Shown one piece after another: positions 54,783-64,000 of a stretch of DNA of 64,000 nucleotides (position 1 is the stretch's first letter; each line of letters starts with the position of its first letter). The stretch spans positions 16,212,501 to 16,276,500 of the forward strand of contig NC_068979.1 in assembly GCF_016808095.1 (NCBI RefSeq), read 5' to 3'. The stretch comes from Vigna angularis. Its lineage: Eukaryota > Streptophyta > Magnoliopsida > Fabales > Fabaceae. The notes under the pieces were generated by a model. It did no database searches and had not been told where the DNA came from. It saw nothing but the letters and a program-made list of their open reading frames with translations. The position numbers were made by a program, and so were the translations under genes.

Positions 54783-56681
54783 TCAATTATCACGAGCCGT
54801 AGCCATCACATTCTTCATTTCTCTCATCAGTTTCTTGTAGTAATTGAGGAAAGTTTCGACCTTCTTAGGCGGATTAAAGATCGGCATTACAGATTCAGCA
54901 TCCGCTAATAACTTAGGGACATCCTTAATGGCTTCATTAGCAAGGGAAGCTAGCTGTGAGAAACTTCTCTTCCAGTTTTCTCTAACTCACCCTTGTTCAA
55001 CGGTATACTCCTTCATCTGATTCATCAACTCTTGATGTTTCTTCTCTGATTCGGCCCGATGCCAACGTTCCTTCTTCAGTTCTGTCACTGCTGCGTTCGC
55101 CTGTTGTTCGGCGTCGTCCATTCTAACATGCATTTTGCACAGCTCCTCTAGTGCTTTTTGCTTATCCCTCTGGGATTGGTCACACAACTGCTTCGTAACA
55201 CGCTCTGATATCTCAATTATACCATATTCCCGGTCTTTCAAGGTCAGCTCAATGTTGGCCGCTACCAGCTCTTGCTTTTGTCTTCTTAACAACACCTCGT
55301 ATGCTTCGCTGTTTTCCACACTATCTTGCTTAAGATTCACATAATCATGTTGTAGCTTCTGAAGATTACTGGTCAACTTGATATTTTCTAGTTTCATTTT
55401 CTCGAGTTTTGCCTTCAACAGTTTTACTTCCTCATTTTCAGCCTCATGAAATTGTTTTCCATAATCTAGGTTAGGAGAAATTAACTTGAAAGGCAACTTC
55501 GCTGTCCTAACCCTCTCTACAATCCAATGGCTGTAAGGAATTCCTTCATCAATAGTCCATGGTCTGGGGTCCCTTTCTGCACGAACAATGTTGCCCCAAG
55601 CATTCCTAACTTGATGAAGCACTTCAACAAAGGTTCCTTCCTCATAATAGATCTGCAATATGGCAAGAGATGCAGGTGTAGGTGATCCTCTCATAGGACG
55701 CCCAAATTGCCTTTGTGCTAACACAGGATTGTAATTAATACAACACCTGATACCCATGAGGGGTACATTAGGGTACCTCCCGCAATGATATATGATTTGC
55801 GATCTACGCTGCCAAGGGACACACAATTTAATCTGCCCCTCATTTAAACTTGCACAAAGTTGCGCCCATTCATTTGCCCCTTTCGCATTTGGTTTACACT
55901 GCAGTAGCTCATCCATGGGACACGTGGCATTCAAGGCGTCCTCATTCACACGGGAGATGAACCACGTATACAACACTGGTAGACAGCATAACATTTTTCC
56001 TCCCTTTAGCTCATAACAACGATTAAGGGTCCCATAAACTTCAGCCAGGATAGCAGTAACTGGATTCTCACAACGCTCTTTGTATCCCACAAATGCGTTC
56101 ATGGCGGCATAGTCGACGAACTCCTTGACATTAGGAAAAAGCATGACACCATAGAGGAGAAGATCCAATACATCCATAAATGTTTCCCAGTTTTCCTCTT
56201 CAGCCAAACGATGCAAGTATCCCTTTAGGTATCCTTGAGGAAGGCCCCTCACTTTGCCCTTGATTGTGAACTTGCTCTCCAACTTCATAGGATGTACTTT
56301 CATGATCCTCGCTAGCTGCAAGACAGGGGTATACTGCCCAAGGTAGTTGTATGGGGCTTTTCCCTCGAGAGGTATATTTAAGATTTGCTCAAATTCTTCC
56401 ACTGTTGGTACCAGTTGGAAATCCCGAAAAGTGAAACATCTCAGCGGTGGATCATAGTATTGGGCTAAAGTAGTAATTGCTGATGTTTGGACCTCCACCT
56501 CTAATAAGCTCAACAAATTCCCATACTCTTTCTTGAATGCATCCTTTTGGGATGTCTTCATTTTCTTTACCAGTTCTCTCAGACAATCCATATTTCCTTC
56601 CTCTGCTTCAATGGCTAACCTTTCCTTTAAAATGTTTGAACTTGAAGGCCGACCAACTTCAAATCTCATGTTAATTTCCAT
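54783..56681 (-). pseudogene. OGR ORF1 (DUF7745-like) with one in-frame TGA
   Basis: An extra ORF upstream of gag, as in Ogre/Tat elements. The first 564 codons are open: an N-terminal helical part (FTFRDFQLVPTVEEFEQIL near 85), a conserved middle (LLYGVMLFPNVKEFVDYAA, WAQLCASLNEGQIKLCVPW, MGIRCCINYNPVLAQRQFG) and a C-terminal coiled coil (about 420-560). A TGA at 54987-54989 ends it, but the same frame continues 67 sense codons (VRENWKRSFSQLASLANEAI and on) to 54783. CGA to TGA is the simplest explanation. Family assignment is from memory of plant DUF7745 proteins; function is unknown. Alternatively the CAAGGGTGAGTT at the stop could act as a splice donor. Confidence 0.75.
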
Positions 56682-57387
56682 TTTACCTCAAGGGCTTAGT
56701 CACAAATTTATAACTTCCTACCTAGAACCAATAGCAAGACCATAAAAAAAATGCATGAGAAAGACGCATAATGATATAGTGATATGTACAACGTGTTTAA
56801 TTTTATTAAGAAAAACAAAATAACGGTTATAAGACGACACACATCTCTCTTCGTGCTATAGATAAGGTTCAAGACTTGAGGTTTAAGGTTAAGTATATGC
56901 AATCTCACAAGGATAGTTCCCTAATGCTTAAATCAAGGCCACCAGAGCTATGACTCTTTTCACTGTCTCTCCACAACAGTCAGAGTAATCAACTAGATGC
57001 GGAGACACGAATGAAAAGAACAGACTCTGGGTGGAGTTCTCACGATAGCCAAACAGGAAGTACATCCCAGAGTGACACCGCTACACAACCCCTTTAATTC
57101 TAAGATGCGCTCAAACCCGAGTATAGGGCCCCACTCATGATATGCATAAAGTGTGTGTATGAAGGGAGAACATAATGCATACCCAAACCCTCACCTGCAA
57201 TACAAACCAGAAAAATCCAAGCAGATATAAACATGTTTTTCTATCCTAGGGTTCAATATAAAACAATCAACATGATCCACACGCAATTACTTCAAATATC
57301 AAACATAGATAAAAAAGAAAGGAAGGAAAACATAATGAAAAACCACATCCAATTCGCACATCTAATTAAATGGCCTGACTCTCTGAA
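56682..57387 (-). other. OGR 5' leader
   Basis: About 700 bp between the primer site and ORF1. No ORF or clear repeat seen; GTGAGG-type donor and TAG acceptor candidates exist but none stands out. Confidence 0.5.
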
Positions 57388-57406
57388 GTCCCCAGTGGAG
57401 TCGCCA
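57388..57406 (-). promoter_or_regulatory. OGR primer binding site (tRNA-Arg)
   Basis: Sense-strand TGGCGACTCCACTGGGGAC, two bases after the LTR end, as known for Ogre elements primed by tRNA-Arg. Confidence 0.85.
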
Positions 57407-57408
57407 TC

Positions 57409-58478
57409 TGTCGCAACCAGAATCGCGACGGGACGACGATCCATGAAAAAAGAGAAACGGGTTTTGAAAAAGAGATTTTGGAGTCGCCACCATAGTTTAT
57501 TCTGCAAAACTACGGAAAAACCATAAAATGATAAGGCATGGTCTATTAGAACCAGATTCTTGGTTCGGGAGTTGGTTACGTGTAGGGAAGGTATTAGCAC
57601 CCTACAACGCCTGCCCTAAGGCAGTACCTTTAACTAAATACGCGAATATGATGTGGTTTTTAAAATGTTTAACTTTCCCTTAAAATAAAACTCTAAAGAA
57701 ACAAACAATATTTTTTAGTTTTTTGAGCCCGACAAGGATTGACCTTGCTCCTACGTATTCCCATTCAGAATGAGAAATCAGGGTTCCGTAGTTCATTTAG
57801 AAATTGCTTGAAATTTTATTTAGGAAATTGTTTGAGAATTTTGTTTGGAAAATGATCATGGATAAATTTGGATTTTTGGGGAAGTGAACCTGTCAAGGAC
57901 TAGCCTTGCTCCTACGTATCTCCACTTTTGATGGAGAATCAAGGATCACGTAGTTCTGGCTAGCAATATTGATTGTTGATTGAAATTGTAGATATTTTTA
58001 GTTTTTGAAGATTTTATATTTTTTGTATTTTTATAAAGGAAAGAGAAAATGATTTTAGCACAAGGACGATGCGTGCGATCACACATGTGCCTAAACCTTT
58101 AAAACATATTTTTTTTGTAATTTTATTTAAGAAAGAGAAAAGGTTTTTAGCACAAGGACGATGCGTACGATCACACATGTGCCTAAACCTTTAAAATATA
58201 TTTTTTTAATTTTATTTAAGAAAAGGAAAAGGTTTTTAGCACAAGGACGATGCGTGCGATCACACATGTGCCTAAACCTTTAAAACATATTTTTCGTAAT
58301 TTTATTTAAGAAAAGGAAAAGGTTTTTAGCACAAGGACGATGCGTGCGATCACACATGTGTCTAAACCTTTAAAGATATTTTTTGTAATTTTTAATTTAT
58401 CTTTTAATTTTTTTCTTTTGTTTTTAATTAATTTTTATTTTTATATATATTTTTCGCAAAATAAACAACCCGGTAAAA
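57409..58478 (-). repeat. OGR 5' LTR, visible part
   Basis: Plus strand starts TGTCGCAACC, matching the 3' LTR from 15251, with about 97% identity by eye over the first 600 bp. The tandem repeat (about 58050-58370) has four units against three in the 3' LTR. TEK-4 interrupts the LTR at 58479, and the remainder is beyond the window. Confidence 0.85.
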
Positions 58479-61037
58479 TGTAACATCCCAAAATACAGTA
58501 ATTACCATAATCAGAATCAATTACATTTAATCAGTAAAACAGTGCAGTCTTTACATTTCTAAACGAGAGTCAAAAGCCGAACGACTTAAAATACAGAAAT
58601 AAACGAACGCAACAGAAACATGAGTTCAGGGACGAACGGTCTTACAAAACCTTGACCGAACGTCCATAATAAAACTAAAAGACTAATAAATGAAAAACAC
58701 GCGAGCGCTCTAAGGCTCGGATTTAACTTCTACTTCCACCAGATTAGCGTCTTCCAAATTTTCTTCTTCTAGCATCTCTTCAAGTGACGCACCTCCATCT
58801 GCTCACATCCACACGGATGATCATTGCAATGACAGGACGAACGTACATAGACAATCGACAACACAAGGAAATACGAAAGGGTAAGCTTAAGTAATTTAAT
58901 TTATACATCAACATATACACCAACATTTCAATTCACACAAGCACATACTCAACATATAACATCAACCAAAATATATATATATAAATATTCTAGATCGACC
59001 GTCCGGACTGTATGAATCTGTGTAGTTACAAGCGTCCTTGCACCCGAGTGATGTAGTAACTAGGATACACCAAACAGCTGCCACTCGAGGTCAGTCCGTT
59101 CTTAGTCGCCCATGTTAACTAATGGACTAAGGACCTCCTGCCGTTCCCACACATGACATACTTCCTCTACATGAAGATAGTACTCACGGAACATCAGGAT
59201 GGATAGCGAGTCTTAACTTATCCACAGTCATACTTTACCAAATTTAATATTCAATATATATAAGAGTCGTTCCTCCCTGGAACGCTCGTTCAAATTCCAT
59301 AATCGTATAATCATTCAATATAGTGTTCGCACTTCAACATCTTATAATTTATCATCATCTCTATCTTTAGTTTTAAAAGTATAAAATAAGGAACGTTCAT
59401 ACTTCTGAAGAACGAAGACGAACGCTAAAGAATAGCTTTAGAAGGCTCGTTGTCAAACCGAAGAAGTCAACACGCACTTACATGACGAACGTGACTGCTA
59501 CTCGAATCAGTTGAATGAACCGACTCTTAGAGATATAACATCAATGTTCAGAATAATTTAGGTACAAAGACTCTAGACCAAATTCAAATGGATAAAGATA
59601 CAACAAGACAATTATTTAATTATACTGAGAACAATTCGTTTAAAGGGATCGACTGCCAGTCAATGACCGAACGCGATGATATACATTTACTAATAATTTG
59701 GACGAACGCTATTTATGTATGTTCCGAAATCAAAGGTATGGACGAGCGTTCGGTATAAGACCGAACACTTCTTAGGACGAACGCTTGGTAGATGACCGAG
59801 CACTAATTAGGACGAACGCTTAGTCTAAGACCGAGAGCTCATTTGAACGAACGCTAGGTATACGACCGAGCACTAATTATGACGAACGCTTGGTATAAGA
59901 CCGAGCGTTACTGATTTTAAAGTATAAAGTTATTCGTATACTGCTAAGCTGAACCGAGCGCTCAAACCTAGCATTTCACAAGAGGACGCTCGTTCTCGAT
60001 CAGAGTACTTTCCGAATGAAAGAATTCCATTTTTAAGTCATTTACTAGGAAACCGAACGGTATAAGACCGTTCAACGACGAGCGTACATTATCAAGGTAA
60101 GAGTTATCATATTCAGATTTTTCATCTATTCTAACTCAACATTTCTCATACGATTCATAATCTTATAATTTCATATTCATCATTTAATTCACATACTTTA
60201 TAGAATTCATATTAACAACTCATACTATACAATAATCATCCATTTTCCCATTCATACGTATCAACCATAAACATACATTTCAACCAACATATACTCTATT
60301 CATTCAGTACAACAACGTTCGTTCATGCATACCAAATCAGCATACATTTCATACATTCAATTCATATCATGCTTGCATACAACATACAAGTATCAATTAA
60401 ATTACTAAGCTTCCCTTACCCGGATTGATGACTGAAACGCTCAATAAGAAAGAATTGTGACTCGTCCAGCTACCGTTTTCTACCAGTAATGATCGCTTAC
60501 TCTTCCAATCAAATCTAACCACAAGAAAAATCGATATGCTCAGACTACACACTTGCATGCAGCCAAAAACTTAGTTTTTCAGGAAACCTAAGGACGAACA
60601 ACTAAAGGAAAACTTACCCGCTTCAGTTCCTAAAACTGTTCGGTTCAATTTGAAGCTCACGATGCAGGGATCGTTCCTACGGTTCTGAATGTTGAACGGA
60701 GGAGAAATGGGTGAGTAACAGTAGAGAGAAGATGGAGGTTTTCTAGAGACAAGGTGGAGAAAATGAAAAGTCTGATTCTGAGGAAGAAGAAGAGTGCGTG
60801 CAGGGTAGTGGAAGGGTTTTTCAGAAATCAGTTTTTGTTCAACCCACGTCCAACGGACGAGCGTATCCCCTGCCGACACCTGCACCCCCACTATTGACTT
60901 CAGAAGCTTCTAGTGTGACAAGTGGCGCTCATGCATGGATTGTAGAGTGGGTTTTAATGGTTCTGTGCAAGTGATGTGGGGTGCATTAATTGTGATTTGA
61001 CAGCTGATTTGCAGTGTTAATTTTCCAGGGTCTCACA
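58479..61037 (-). repeat. TEK-4 3' LTR
   Basis: 2559 bp from TGTAACATCCC to GGGTCTCACA (sense start TGTGAGACCC). The internal region follows to the right, with a purine tract next to it, so it is the 3' LTR of a minus-strand element. A local cluster of GACGAACGCT / GACCGAGC repeats occurs at about 59745-59910. Confidence 0.85.
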
Positions 61038-61046
61038 TTCCTCCTA
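61038..61046 (-). promoter_or_regulatory. TEK-4 polypurine tract
   Basis: Sense AGGAGGAA adjoins the LTR start; just upstream is TTTCGAGGACGAAAATTTTT, a layout common at the 3' end of chromovirus pol. Confidence 0.65.
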
Positions 61047-64000
61047 ACTAAAAAAATTTTCGTCCTCGAAAATCAAGGCATACTAAAGGGTAGACGGTGT
61101 ACTTTGTCCCTACTTGCAATTCTTCAACTTCTCTCTTAATGTCGTCATTCTTCTCGTTCCAGACCACTATCACCCCTCTGATGGATTTTCTCTTGAAACA
61201 CTTGGTTGGGGTATCTCCAATACATACTGGTTGGATCTATACAAATCGGTATCCCTAAATACGAACGTCTTCTAGATCTAGTACGTTTAGACGAGTCTCC
61301 AATATACTTCCAGAGTGGTGATTCGTGAAAACTAGATGATGATTAGCTAATTGAGGAGGCAATGATATTTTCATACGCTACCGTCCCAATGCGTCTACAG
61401 TCCAAGAACCTTCGGCAGCAGCTTCCTAGGACGAACGACTTCTTCCCAGAAGCACGTCTTTAGCAATTCTTCAATGTTGACTGGTTCAACTATAACGAAC
61501 GGTTATGTTTGGGTAAGGACTAAATGTTTATGGGGAGATAGTAAATTTCAGGAGAACCCTGAAGTAAGGAACCAGTCGATAACTTTTAAATAAAGAGACA
61601 TTGGCTTTGAGAGGTTAACCGATCGGTAACATAAATACCGAACGAGAGAAGAAGTTATTATTAGGAAGAGTCACAAGTTTTCTAAGAGGAAAATTAATAT
61701 GGAAGTTTCTTATTATTTGATTTGAGTGTGAAACAGAGAAACAGAAGAAACAGAGAAACAGAAGAGAGAAAACATAAAAGAATAATCTGAATATCCCGGA
61801 ATAAATTATTATTGAAAACCAAGACAGTTACAATATATATATAGCTAATCCAAGTGAAGGACAAAAAAATGACGAACGTTAGATAAATAACGAAAGATAA
61901 AGAACGAACGATAAAGAATGAACGAAATGTAAAGAACGAATAATAAGGAACGATTCAATAAGGAACGAACGAAAAGGGTCAAACGATAAGGAACGAATGA
62001 ATCTGAGCAGTCAAAAGACACGAACGTTCGTTCATAATCGAACGATAAAGAACTATCGAAACCGAGCAGCCCAAAAGATTTGAACGTTCGTTCATAATCG
62101 AACGCTCAAAGGAAGAGAATGTTTGGCCACAATTGATCAGACAAAACCAAACGATTTACAACAAGAAACTGAATAAATATAATTTGAAGTAGAGTATTAA
62201 ATATTTTAGGTTTAGAGTAGGTAATGAATTTCTTGGTTAGCGTAGAAAAAGAAAGATTCTTAGAGATCGTTTACTAGGATTTTCTTCTTTATCTATACTA
62301 AAGATAATTCTTATCTCTGACCCCTAATTGATTCAAAACGTGTGCACAAGTTTAAGTCTTCAAATTTTTGGTTTGTCCTATCCGCCTGGCCGTTCGTCTG
62401 GGATAATAAGTTGAACGAATCTTCAACTGGTTGTCCACTTCTCCGCAATGGATGTCGAAATTGAGAGGTAGGTGAGTATGCCCATCCAAATCATTACCAC
62501 ACAGCGTTCCTAGCCACCGAACCACTTCCTCGTCGTAGTGTTGACTCAATCCTTATAATTTACTTCTCAACTAATAATCACCACGCTTCCGCTGCGCCAC
62601 TCTGATTCTTCCTTAGCAAGGTTTGTATGTACTTAAATCAGAACGTGCGGCTCTGAACTACTTCAGCTAGTCCTTCTTCAGATCCGCCAACTCAGTTGAA
62701 ACTGTCCCATAAGAAAGGGACACCATCCTCATGCTGAAGGGATAACTCAAAGGTACTCTTTATGAAACACGTCCCAAACGCCCCTCATTGCCGTTCAATG
62801 TATACCACTTGATGCCGAACGGTCCATACCACAAGAAAAAGACGAGCAAGTTACACGCTATCTACTAGGAATAACTTCCAAGTGAGATAACGCCAAAAAG
62901 TAACACGCTCACATCTATATTACGGGACATCTAACTTACGGATAGAAAAAGGACGAGAGTTTTGTACCGAACGTCAAATCAATTGGTTTGAAACGTCAAA
63001 AGTATCAAACCGAACGGTAAATCCCTTTGTAACGAACGGTCAAGAATGGAAGTAAGAAAGAGATAGTAAAAACTCACACACTGAGGATTTGTATTCCACT
63101 GATCTTCAATTAGCTTTACAAGTACAAGGATTTAGTATTTTTAAAACTGAAAAGCAACCATCAAGGACAGTTAAACAAAAACTGTTTGGTCGAACAAAAA
63201 TATCAGACGCTCGTCTTGACTTCGAACATTACTACCTATGACTCTGACATTCGGCTTTTTACTCTAAGATCTACCATCTTCCTTTGGTTGAAATCTCCCA
63301 GCAAGTAGCGATCGTGAACTAACTTTTCTGCCCAGTAAGCATTCTTGTTTGTAATAACTCTTCATTATACCCCGCTTACACTACCTGTTTCCCTCCATGT
63401 TAGGATCGACCGTCCACAGATGATGTCCTCCTCAGTTTAAAACAACTTACTAACCTTGTTGTCCTGAAATACCGAACGGTACAGATGATAAAAAAATCTT
63501 CCTGGAACCGTATCTCCATACACCTTCGTCCTTCGTCTCTTAGTGATTGCATCTGCTGACTTTCTACTTACGCCTTCGTCAAATACGCTCGCTATATCAA
63601 TCAAAACTGGAAACTTCTGAATGCACGAACACTTGATCATCAACTTAACCTCACCCTTAACTCGTTCGCGAACTTTCTACACTGCCCTTCTTTATCCATT
63701 CTCACAGTATGAGACCTCATAATATGTTTAAATCGATCAGCATATCCTTACAACGTCATGTTCCATTGGACCCATTCCAGAAACTCCATTTTCCTTCGCA
63801 AACCGAACGTTGTTGGGAAATAATCTAAGTAAAAACTCTTACTTGACTAATTCCTATGAGAGGAATGTATTGTTACTCCACCAATGATTTGTTCCCCAGT
63901 CAGCAAATACCCTGAATGATTAAACTGGTTCCCGCTAAGACACTTCTTAGTATTGGAGATTCTCTCCACACCTTTGAACCACTGGTCGTCCTTATCCAGA
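61047..64000 (-). pseudogene. TEK-4 decayed pol (3' end)
   Basis: No long frame survives. A trace of integrase is readable in one minus-strand frame near 62350-62395 (QTNGQADRTNQKFEDL, the motif around the catalytic Glu), but the flanking codons are in other frames. The Tekay/Del assignment rests on this trace, the long LTR, the TGTGAGACCC start and the post-pol layout. The 5' part is outside the window. Scattered CGAACG motifs run through it. Confidence 0.55.
61690..62130 (-). repeat. Possible foreign LTR-like insert in TEK-4
   Basis: Sense-strand CTATATATATATTG (about 61833-61846) followed by CAATAATAATTTATT and a TC-rich stretch looks like the promoter/polyadenylation part of an LTR. Upstream of it are dense GAACGATAA / CGAACGATAA repeats. 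No boundary or duplication could be fixed. Confidence 0.25.

Larger units (their letters stand above)
15251..58478 (-). mobile_element. OGR, Ogre/Tat-like element without pol (continues past window)
   Basis: In sense order (right to left): 5' LTR from beyond 58478 to 57409, tRNA-Arg primer site, leader, ORF1, gag, [TEK-3 insertion 26405-52797], 3' spacer, G-rich minisatellite, purine tract (22759-22775), 3' LTR. The start of each LTR on the plus strand (15251 and 57409) is closely similar over about 1 kb. Without the insertions the internal part is about 8.2 kb and shows no protease, RT, RNase H or integrase, so the element is non-autonomous. The left flank CCTGC (15246-15250) is the expected target duplication; the right copy is outside. 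Confidence 0.8.

Overview
The window is plant nuclear DNA made almost entirely of nested Ty3/gypsy LTR retrotransposons. No ordinary host gene, tRNA, rRNA or CRISPR array was recognised. The element families suggest a eudicot, probably a legume: Athila-like elements with a tRNA-Asp primer site and an env-position ORF, an Ogre/Tat-like element with an extra ORF upstream of gag and a tRNA-Arg primer site, long-LTR elements resembling Tekay/Del chromoviruses, and a CRM-type chromovirus. The nesting depth and the CRM copy suggest pericentromeric heterochromatin. Species and chromosome position are inference. Labels used here: CRM; ATH-1 to ATH-6 (Athila-like); TEK-1 to TEK-4 (Tekay-like, LTRs full of CGAACG motifs); OGR (Ogre-like).

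Layout from left to right. CRM pol and 3' LTR (3-3474, + strand) sit inside ATH-1, whose 3' part and 3' LTR (3475-5402, +) sit inside an older minus-strand protease-RT gene (5403-6109, resuming at 15144-15250). That gene is also split by the solo LTR TEK-1 (6110-15143, target duplication CATTG). TEK-1 itself holds the complete element ATH-2 (6804-13338, minus, target duplication CCGTT). At 15251 begins OGR (minus strand). Its 3' LTR (15251-22758) contains the solo LTRs ATH-3 (duplication TGCTG) and TEK-2. Next come the polypurine tract, a 1.6-kb G-rich minisatellite and 3' spacer. Its gag (53041-54528), ORF1 (54783-56681), primer site (57388-57406) and 5' LTR (from 57409) lie some 30 kb to the right.

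Between the two OGR parts sits TEK-3 (26405-52797, +, target duplication ACTCA). Its interior is gone and is replaced by a pile of Athila elements: ATH-4 (minus, two tandem units sharing an LTR, no pol, but gag-like and env-position ORFs intact), ATH-5 (plus, two tandem units sharing an LTR) and ATH-6 (minus, a 1721-codon open Gag-PR-RT-RNaseH-IN polyprotein with its 3' end lost). The OGR 5' LTR is cut at 58479 by TEK-4 (minus), whose 3' LTR and decayed pol run to the window end.

Functionally, ATH-6 is the only element whose enzymes look intact. ATH-2, ATH-4 and ATH-5 have lost pol but keep LTRs, the tRNA-Asp primer site and a short lysine/glutamate-rich Gag-like ORF, so they look like non-autonomous partners. 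OGR likewise keeps ORF1 and gag but shows no pol. The most notable non-coding structures are in the Athila family: hairpins with compensatory stem changes (an internal hairpin array and a GAAA-capped hairpin at the LTR tip), and two alternative repeat arrays upstream of the LTR TATA box, either CCGCTSAGCGG palindromes or W-box-like TTGACT repeats.
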